Under the pieces are notes generated by a model that did not search any database, was not told where the DNA came from, and was given only the letters and a program-made list of their open reading frames with translations. Source: Streptomyces sp. NRRL F-4489 (GTDB lineage: Bacteria > Actinomycetota > Actinomycetes > Streptomycetales > Streptomycetaceae). Taken from it: 18,309 nucleotides of DNA. This document shows, piece by piece, positions 13,826-18,309 of the stretch (positions are counted from its first letter, which is position 1; each line of letters opens with the position of its first letter). The stretch spans positions 1 through 18,309 of the forward strand of contig NZ_LLZI01000016.1 in assembly GCF_001509485.1 (NCBI RefSeq), written 5' to 3'. The translations under genes were made by a program, and so were the position numbers.

Positions 13826-15900
13826 CCACCGCGGACGAGCAGACGGCGGGGGGCGGCTCCCCGGAACCGGCCGCCGAGCCCACCGGGCAGACCGGCGGGA
13901 CCGGTACGGCCGGTACGGCCACCGAGGCCCCGGACTCCGCACCGGCCCCGGCCTCGGCGCCCCGGCGCGGCCCGGCCGGCGGCGGCCCGATGGCCCGCAT
14001 GATGGGCGGCCCGGTCGAGAAGTCCATGGACTTCCGGGGCTCCGGCAAGCGGCTGCTGGCCCAGATGCGGCCCGAGCGCGCCTTCCTCGCGCTCACGCTG
14101 GTGCTGGGCGTGGCCAGTGTCGCGCTGACCGTCGCCGGCCCGAAGGTGCTGGGCCGGGCCACCGACCTGATCATGGCCGGCATCATCGGCCGCCGGCTGC
14201 CCGAGGGCCTGACCAAGGCCGAGGCGGTCGCCCAGCTGCGGGCGCACGGCCAGGGCGGGCTCGCCGACATGCTCGGCACCATGCCGGTCGTCCCCGGCCA
14301 CGGCATCGACTTCGGCGCGGTCGGCACGGTCCTGCTGTGGGTCGCGCTGATCTACGCGGTCTCCGCCGTCTTCGGCTTCCTCCAGGCCCGGATCGCCACC
14401 CGCGTCGTCCAGCGCACCGTCTACCGGCTGCGCGAGCAGGTCGAGGAGAAGCTGGCCCGGCTGCCGCTGAGCTACTTCGACAAGCAGCAGCGCGGCGAGG
14501 TCCTCTCCCGCGCCACCAACGACATCGACAACATCCAGCAGACCCTCCAGCAGACCCTGAGCCAGATCATCGCCTCGCTGCTGACCATCGTGGGCGTGCT
14601 GGCGATGATGTTCTGGATCTCGCCGCTGCTGGCGCTGGTCGCGCTGCTCACCGTCCCGGTGACGGTGCTGGTCGCCACCCGGGTCGGCAAGCGCGCCCAG
14701 CCGCAGTTCGTCCGCCAGTGGAAGACCACCGGCAAGCTCAACGCGCACATCGAGGAGATGTACACCGGCCACTCCCTGGTGAAGGTCTTCGGCCGCCAGA
14801 AGGAGTCCGCCGAGCTGTTCCGCGAGCAGAACGAGGCGCTGTACGAGGCCGGTTTCCGGGCGCAGTTCATCTCCGGCACCATCCAGCCCGCGATGATGTT
14901 CATCGGCAACCTCAACTACGTGCTGGTGGCCGTCGTCGGCGGGCTGCGGGTGGCGTCCGGGGCGCTGTCCATCGGCGATGTGCAGGCGTTCGTCCAGTAC
15001 AGCCGCCAGTTCAGCCAGCCGCTGACCCAGGTCGCCTCGATGGCCAACCTCGTCCAGTCCGGCGTGGCCTCCGCCGAGCGGGTCTTCGAACTCCTCGACG
15101 CCGCCGAGCAGGACCCGGACCCGGAGCCCGCGGTCCGCCCGGAGCGGGTCACTGGCCGGGTCGCCTTCGAGGACGTCTCGTTCCGCTACGACGCGGACAA
15201 GCCGCTCATCGACGGCCTCTCGCTGGCCGTCCGCCCCGGCCAGACCGTCGCCATCGTCGGCCCGACCGGCGCCGGCAAGACCACCCTCGTCAACCTCCTC
15301 ATGCGCTTCTACGAGGTGCGCGGCGGCCGGATCACCCTCGACGGCGTGGACATCGCCGCGATGTCCCGCGAGGAGCTGCGCGGCCACATCGGCATGGTCC
15401 TCCAGGACACCTGGCTGTTCGGCGGCACCATCGCCGACAACATCGCGTACGGCGCCCCCGAGGGCACCACCCGCGAGAAGGTCGTCGAGGCGGCCCGCGC
15501 CACCCACGTCGACCGCTTCGTCCGCACCCTCCCCGACGGCTACGACACCGTCATCGACGAGGAGGGCGGCAATGTCTCGGCCGGTGAGAAGCAGCTGATC
15601 ACCATCGCCCGGGCGTTCCTGGCGGAGCCGGCGATCCTGGTCCTGGACGAGGCCACCAGCTCGGTCGACACCCGCACCGAGGTCCTCATCCAGCACGCCA
15701 TGGCCCAGCTCCGGGCGGGCCGGACCAGCTTCGTGATCGCCCACCGCCTGTCCACCATCCGGGACGCCGACGTGATCCTGGTCATGGAGAACGGCGCGAT
15801 CGTGGAGCAGGGCGGCCACGACGCGCTGCTGGCGGCCGGGGGCGCGTACGCCCGGCTGTACGCGGCCCAGTTCGCCGAGGCGGTCGCGGAGGCGGAGTAG
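13822..15900 (+). CDS. Heterodimeric ABC exporter, catalytic subunit
   Basis: This is the second half-transporter, 692 residues. It has about 65 low-complexity Ala/Pro/Thr/Gly residues at the N-terminus, then the membrane domain (about 85-410) with a hydrophilic insert between the first two spans (123-165), then the ATPase domain. Walker A is GPTGAGKTT (480-488), Walker B with catalytic Glu610 is [10 protein letters not shown], and the switch His641 is in IAHRLST. The signature is atypical: VSAGEKQ instead of LSGGQ. In the dimer that signature would face the degenerate Walker site of the first subunit, while the good signature of the first faces this Walker A/B, giving one active and one inactive site. 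The GTG overlaps the previous stop (GTGA), with AGGAGG upstream. Confidence 0.95.
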   Translation: MTTADEQTAGGGSPEPAAEPTGQTGGTGTAGTATEAPDSAPAPASAPRRGPAGGGPMARMMGGPVEKSMDFRGSGKRLLAQMRPERAFLALTLVLGVASVALTVAGPKVLGRATDLIMAGIIGRRLPEGLTKAEAVAQLRAHGQGGLADMLGTMPVVPGHGIDFGAVGTVLLWVALIYAVSAVFGFLQARIATRVVQRTVYRLREQVEEKLARLPLSYFDKQQRGEVLSRATNDIDNIQQTLQQTLSQIIASLLTIVGVLAMMFWISPLLALVALLTVPVTVLVATRVGKRAQPQFVRQWKTTGKLNAHIEEMYTGHSLVKVFGRQKESAELFREQNEALYEAGFRAQFISGTIQPAMMFIGNLNYVLVAVVGGLRVASGALSIGDVQAFVQYSRQFSQPLTQVASMANLVQSGVASAERVFELLDAAEQDPDPEPAVRPERVTGRVAFEDVSFRYDADKPLIDGLSLAVRPGQTVAIVGPTGAGKTTLVNLLMRFYEVRGGRITLDGVDIAAMSREELRGHIGMVLQDTWLFGGTIADNIAYGAPEGTTREKVVEAARATHVDRFVRTLPDGYDTVIDEEGGNVSAGEKQLITIARAFLAEPAILVLDEATSSVDTRTEVLIQHAMAQLRAGRTSFVIAHRLSTIRDADVILVMENGAIVEQGGHDALLAAGGAYARLYAAQFAEAVAEAE

Positions 15901-15905
15901 CGCGG

Positions 15906-15925
15906 GGCCGGGCCGGTGCCCGGCC
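15906..15925 (+). terminator. First hairpin terminator of the ABC exporter operon
   Basis: Perfect 8-bp stem GGCCGGGC/GCCCGGCC with a CGGT loop, starting 5 nt after the stop codon. Confidence 0.65.
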
Positions 15926-15953
15926 TGCGACGGTGGGTTTCGGGCCATTCGGG

Positions 15954-15997
15954 GGAGCCGCCGGAGCCGGGCCGGCGGGGCGCCGTCCGGCGGCTCC
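15954..15997 (+). terminator. Second hairpin after the ABC exporter operon
   Basis: Perfect 11-bp stem GGAGCCGCCGG/CCGGCGGCTCC with a 22-nt loop, about 50 nt beyond the exporter stop. It probably backs up the first hairpin. Confidence 0.6.
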
Positions 15998-16035
15998 GAC
16001 CACCGGCCGCCCGGGGCGCGCGAAGGGCTCCCCGG

Positions 16036-16049
16036 CCCGTAATTACGGG
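16036..16049. promoter_or_regulatory. Perfect palindrome CCCGTAATTACGGG, candidate operator
   Basis: A 14-bp uninterrupted palindrome with six A/T bases at its centre stands out in a region of very high GC. Without a loop it is a poor hairpin but a good binding site for a dimeric protein. It lies 124 bp upstream of the candidate glnR -10 box. It does not show the tandem GTnAC/GAAAC layout of a GlnR box. Confidence 0.45.
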
Positions 16050-16172
16050 GCCGCGGGCCACCTGGCGACGGGCCCTTCGAGCCCTCCCCGGGCCCCCGCG
16101 GCGACCACGCGACGTGATCGACGGAACACGGGAACGTGCCCAATCGGCCTCGGGTCCGCACGTCAGGTGAGC

Positions 16173-16178
16173 TATTCT
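16173..16178 (+). promoter_or_regulatory. Candidate -10 box for the glnR transcript
   Basis: TATTCT would start transcription near 16185. The -35 region is not convincing. If correct, the glnR leader is about 230 nt and begins with the 16188-16222 hairpin. Confidence 0.4.
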
Positions 16179-16187
16179 GCTGGGCAG

Positions 16188-16222
16188 GAAGGATCCGGGC
16201 AGCGTCGCCCCCGGGTCCTTTT
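16188..16222 (+). terminator. Hairpin with T-run upstream of glnR (terminator or attenuator)
   Basis: Stem AAGGATCCGGG/CCCGGGTCCTT (11 bp with one G-T pair) and a 10-nt loop is followed by a T-run (TTTT, then GTGCTTT). It has the textbook form of an intrinsic terminator, rare in this window. It lies 290 nt beyond the exporter stop and only a few nt after a possible glnR start site, so it could end upstream transcription or control glnR. Confidence 0.6.
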
Positions 16223-16282
16223 GTGCTTTCCCGCACGCACCGCGTGCGCCCGGCAAGCACCCGTACGAAGCAGTGCCGCAGA

Positions 16283-16306
16283 CACCCCCGGCAGCACCGG
16301 GGGGTG
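16283..16306 (+). other. G/C hairpin in the glnR leader
   Basis: CACCCCCGG pairs with CCGGGGGGTG, leaving one G bulged, around a short CAGCA loop. It ends about 18 nt before the GAGGAGGA ribosome site of the small ORF, where it could affect ribosome access. Confidence 0.45.
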
Positions 16307-16341
16307 CCCCCGTCGCAGGGACCGAGGAGGAACCAGACGTC

Positions 16342-16419
16342 ATGGGCAAGCGAAGCGTGCAGGACAGCGAGCCTTACAGGATGAAGCTCGCCGGAAACGG
16401 GGTAGGTGGTCGGAAGTGA
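16342..16419 (+). CDS. 25-residue upstream ORF overlapping glnR
   Basis: ATG at 16342 opens 26 codons: [16 protein letters not shown], then AGNGVGGRK and a TGA. GAGGAGGA (16324-16331) lies about 10 nt upstream and is one of the strongest ribosome sites in the window. The TGA overlaps the glnR GTG (GTGA), the arrangement of translational coupling, while glnR itself has only a weak AGGTGG. The peptide is basic, has no membrane segment and matches nothing I know. It may be a small protein, or it may exist mainly to deliver ribosomes to glnR. Confidence 0.6.
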   Translation: MGKRSVQDSEPYRMKLAGNGVGGRK

Positions 16420-17240
16420 GTTCGCTCCTGCTCCTGACCAACGCCCTCCAGCCATCGACGGAGGTGCTCCCGGCGCTCGGCCTGCTGCTGCACAGCGTCC
16501 GGGTCGCCCCCGCCGAGGGACCGGCCCTGATCGACACCCCGGGGGCCGACGTCATACTGATCGACGGCCGCCGCGACCTCCCGCACGTACGGTCACTGTG
16601 CCAGCTGCTGCGGTCCACGGGGCCGGGGTGCCCGCTGGTGCTGGTGGTGACCGAGGGCGGACTGGCCGCCGTCACCGCCGACTGGGGCATCGACGACGTC
16701 CTGCTGGACACCGCCGGACCGGCCGAGGTCGAGGCCCGGCTGCGGCTGGCGATGGGCCGCCAGCAGATCACCACCGACAACGGCCCCACCGAGATCCGCA
16801 CCGGCGACCTCTCCGTGGACGAGGCCACCTACAGCGCCAAGCTCAAGGGCCGGGTCCTGGACCTGACCTTCAAGGAGTTCGAGCTGCTGAAGTATCTGGC
16901 GCAGCACCCGGGCCGGGTCTTCACCCGCGCCCAGCTGCTCCAGGAGGTGTGGGGCTACGACTACTTCGGCGGGACCCGCACGGTCGACGTGCACGTGCGG
17001 CGGCTGCGGGCCAAGCTCGGCCCCGAGCACGAGTCGCTGATCGGCACCGTCCGGAATGTCGGCTACCGCTTCGTCGTCCCGGAGAAGGTGGAGCGGGCCG
17101 CGGCCGAGGCCCAGGCGAAGGACGACGGCGCGGCGGAGGCGAAGGACGGCGAGCGGGGCGAGCGGAGCGGCGGGCGGGCCCCCGCGCGTTCGTCCACGTC
17201 GGGCGCCGATTCGGCCTCCACAGCGCCTGCCCGGAGGTAG
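16416..17240 (+). CDS. glnR: Global nitrogen regulator GlnR (OmpR-type, atypical response regulator)
   Basis: GlnR activates or represses nitrogen-assimilation genes (glutamine synthetases, ammonium transporter, nitrite and urea genes) in Streptomyces. The 274-residue product begins [20 protein letters not shown] and closely follows S. coelicolor GlnR (SCO4159). The receiver-like domain spans about 1-115 and has Asp50 in DVILID, but lacks the usual acidic pair and partner kinase, as known for GlnR. The winged helix spans about 125-222, with the recognition helix near [15 protein letters not shown] and the ending [12 protein letters not shown]. The Ala/Glu/Ser-rich C-tail (223-274) is variable. 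The conserved N-terminus sets the GTG start; the longer open frame to 15933 is not conserved. It is preceded by an overlapping small ORF and followed after 24 bp by a LacI-type gene. Confidence 0.96.
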   Translation: MSSLLLLTNALQPSTEVLPALGLLLHSVRVAPAEGPALIDTPGADVILIDGRRDLPHVRSLCQLLRSTGPGCPLVLVVTEGGLAAVTADWGIDDVLLDTAGPAEVEARLRLAMGRQQITTDNGPTEIRTGDLSVDEATYSAKLKGRVLDLTFKEFELLKYLAQHPGRVFTRAQLLQEVWGYDYFGGTRTVDVHVRRLRAKLGPEHESLIGTVRNVGYRFVVPEKVERAAAEAQAKDDGAAEAKDGERGERSGGRAPARSSTSGADSASTAPARR

Positions 17241-17251
17241 GACCACCCGCG

Positions 17252-17257
17252 TAGACT
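17252..17257 (+). promoter_or_regulatory. -10 box of leaderless lacI-type gene
   Basis: TAGACT is followed by GCCGCGC (7 nt) and GTG at 17265. It lies in the 24-bp gap after glnR, so the downstream gene has its own start even if glnR reads through. No clear -35. Confidence 0.6.
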
Positions 17258-17264
17258 GCCGCGC

Positions 17265-18290
17265 GTGGCCAAGGTGACGCGGGATGACGTAGCAAAACTG
17301 GCGGGGACATCCACCGCCGTTGTCAGTTACGTCATCAACAACGGACCGAGGCCGGTCGCCCCGGCCACGCGCGAGCGGGTACTCGCCGCCATCAAGGAGC
17401 TCGGCTACCGCCCCGACCGGGTCGCGCAGGCGATGGCGTCCCGCCGCACCGACCTCATAGGTCTGATCGTGCCGGACACCCGGCAGCCGTTCTTCGCGGA
17501 GATGGCGCACGCCGTCGAACAGGCCGCCGCCGAGCGCGGCAAGATGGTCCTGGTCGGCAACGCCAACTATCTCGACGAGCGCGAGGTGCACTACCTCCGC
17601 GCCTTCCTCGGGATGCGGGTGGCCGGGCTGATCCTGATCAGCCAGGGCCCCAGCGAGCACGCCGCCGCCGAGATCGAGGCGTGGGACGCCCGGGTGGTGC
17701 TGCTGCACCGGCGGCCGGACGCCATCGACGACGTCGCGGTGATGACCGACGACATCTGGGGCGCGCAGCTGGCGACCCGGCACCTCCTGGAGCACGGCCA
17801 CCCCTACGTCGCCTTCCTCGGCGGTACGGAGGAGACCCCGAAGTCCGGCGACCCGGTCACCGACCACGTCGAGGGCTGGCGGCGGGCCATGCTGGAGTCC
17901 GGGCGCTCCCCGGAGGGCCGCTACTTCGAGGCCCCGTACAACCGCTACGACGCCTACGAGGTCGCGCTGCGGGTGCTGGCCGGGCCCGATCGCCCGCCGG
18001 CCATCATGTGCGCCACCGACGACCAGGCGATCGGCGTGCTGCGGGCCGCCCGCGAACTGCGCATCGACGTGCCCGGGGAGCTGGCGGTGGCCGGCTTCGA
18101 CGACGTCAAGGAGGCCGGGCTGACCGATCCGCCGCTGACGACGGTGGCCTCGGACCGGCAGGCGATGGCCCGGGCCGCGGTGGACCTCGTCCTGGACGAC
18201 GGGCTGCGGGTGGTCGGGTCGCGGCGCGAGCGGCTGCGGCAGTTCCCGTCGCGGCTGGTGGTGCGGCGGTCGTGCGGGTGCGGGGGCTGA
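17265..18290 (+). CDS. LacI/GalR-family transcriptional regulator
   Basis: A dimeric or tetrameric repressor with a small-molecule binding domain. The 341-residue product has the N-terminal helix-turn-helix [20 protein letters not shown] (residues 4-23) followed by the hinge helix ([20 protein letters not shown]), then the periplasmic-binding-like core starting at [20 protein letters not shown] and ending with [19 protein letters not shown]. Length is typical. The effector, usually a sugar or nucleoside, cannot be told from sequence, and no transporter or catabolic gene adjoins it here. A Cys-containing C-tail (RRSCGCGG) follows. As I recall, S. coelicolor has a LacI-type gene next to glnR (SCO4158), so the placement is conserved. 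Confidence 0.93.
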   Translation: MAKVTRDDVAKLAGTSTAVVSYVINNGPRPVAPATRERVLAAIKELGYRPDRVAQAMASRRTDLIGLIVPDTRQPFFAEMAHAVEQAAAERGKMVLVGNANYLDEREVHYLRAFLGMRVAGLILISQGPSEHAAAEIEAWDARVVLLHRRPDAIDDVAVMTDDIWGAQLATRHLLEHGHPYVAFLGGTEETPKSGDPVTDHVEGWRRAMLESGRSPEGRYFEAPYNRYDAYEVALRVLAGPDRPPAIMCATDDQAIGVLRAARELRIDVPGELAVAGFDDVKEAGLTDPPLTTVASDRQAMARAAVDLVLDDGLRVVGSRRERLRQFPSRLVVRRSCGCGG

Positions 18291-18309
18291 GGGGGCGGGA
18301 GTTAGGGGC

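Larger units (their letters stand above)
15926..16415 (+). other. Long region between the ABC exporter and glnR
   Basis: The roughly 500-bp gap before glnR holds a second terminator-like hairpin, an AT-centred palindrome, a candidate promoter, a hairpin with a T-run, another hairpin, and a 25-codon ORF overlapping glnR; each has its own entry. I see no other gene. From 16050 to 16165 nothing further is supported. Confidence 0.6.

Noticed and set aside
12517..15900. A 1127-residue fused product reading into the second ABC exporter gene
   Set aside because: Its first part is an out-of-frame reading of the first ABC gene. The real start is GTG 13822 with AGGAGG upstream and GTGA overlap.
12092..15900. 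Part of an antibiotic gene cluster or a defence system
   Set aside because: No biosynthetic, nuclease or toxin-antitoxin genes are nearby and the surroundings are core metabolism and regulation.
16036..16049. GlnR-binding box
   Set aside because: The site is a symmetric palindrome and lacks the tandem GTnAC-n6-GAAAC layout of known GlnR boxes, so I record it only as a candidate operator for an unknown protein.
15933..16415. N-terminal extension of GlnR
   Set aside because: GlnR begins [12 protein letters not shown]. The upstream frame crosses hairpins and the small-ORF region and has no protein-like character.
13600..16455. A 951-codon minus-strand open frame opposite the second ABC exporter gene, and a similar one at 11660-13942
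   Set aside because: Both cover well-supported plus-strand ABC exporter genes. The second simply continues upstream from the MoaD-like gene, whose true start is GTG 11923.

Overview
The window is chromosomal DNA from a high-GC actinomycete, almost certainly a Streptomyces or close relative. Codon third positions are nearly all G or C. GTG and TTG starts are common, -10 boxes have the form TAnnnT, and several proteins (the nickel regulator Nur, the nitrogen regulator GlnR, the CysA-type sulfurtransferase) are immediately recognisable as Streptomyces versions. No mobile element, prophage, CRISPR array, rRNA or tRNA was seen. This is core chromosome, and the points of interest are mostly regulatory elements and very small genes.

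Layout. Positions 1-180 (minus) hold the N-terminus of an unidentified gene cut by the window edge, diverging from dtd (355-780, plus; D-aminoacyl-tRNA deacylase). A three-copy ~133-bp repeat array (811-1175) fills the gap between dtd and the convergent ygfZ (1214-2194, minus), which follows nur (2225-2812, minus). Then comes a cobalamin-type import operon on the minus strand: permease (4772-5869), ATPase (3984-4772) and lipoprotein binding protein (2911-3987). Its genes overlap by 1 and 4 nt and it is preceded by a cobalamin riboswitch (about 5984-6135). Next are a nitrobindin-like FABP-family gene (6166-6753, minus), a 33-codon membrane peptide gene (6821-6922, minus), a DsrE-family gene (7056-7421, plus) and a convergent DUF3099 gene (7461-7760, minus).

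Sulfur and nitrogen section. A sulfurtransferase gene and its DUF1416/SseC partner (9109-7938, minus) are preceded by a 35-codon leader peptide with two Cys codons (9283-9390), apparently translated from a leaderless transcript. Upstream are a DUF2993/LmeA-like gene, a membrane protein with a low-complexity N-terminus, and a MoaD/ThiS sulfur carrier. Diverging from these, a plus-strand pair encodes a heterodimeric ABC exporter with one degenerate ATP site (12092-13825, 13822-15900). After a hairpin-rich 515-bp gap comes glnR (16416-17240), preceded by an overlapping 25-codon ORF, and then a LacI-family regulator (17265-18290). From recall, the order sseC-cysA-lmeA-glnR is also seen in mycobacteria (sseC2, cysA2, thiX, Rv0817c, glnR).

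How the parts fit. The region combines metal and cofactor sensing (nickel by Nur, B12 by riboswitch), sulfur transfer (rhodanese, DUF1416, DsrE, MoaD/ThiS, Cys leader peptide) and nitrogen control (GlnR). A recurring theme is leaderless transcription: at least seven genes have a TAnnnT box ending 6 or 7 nt before the start codon.
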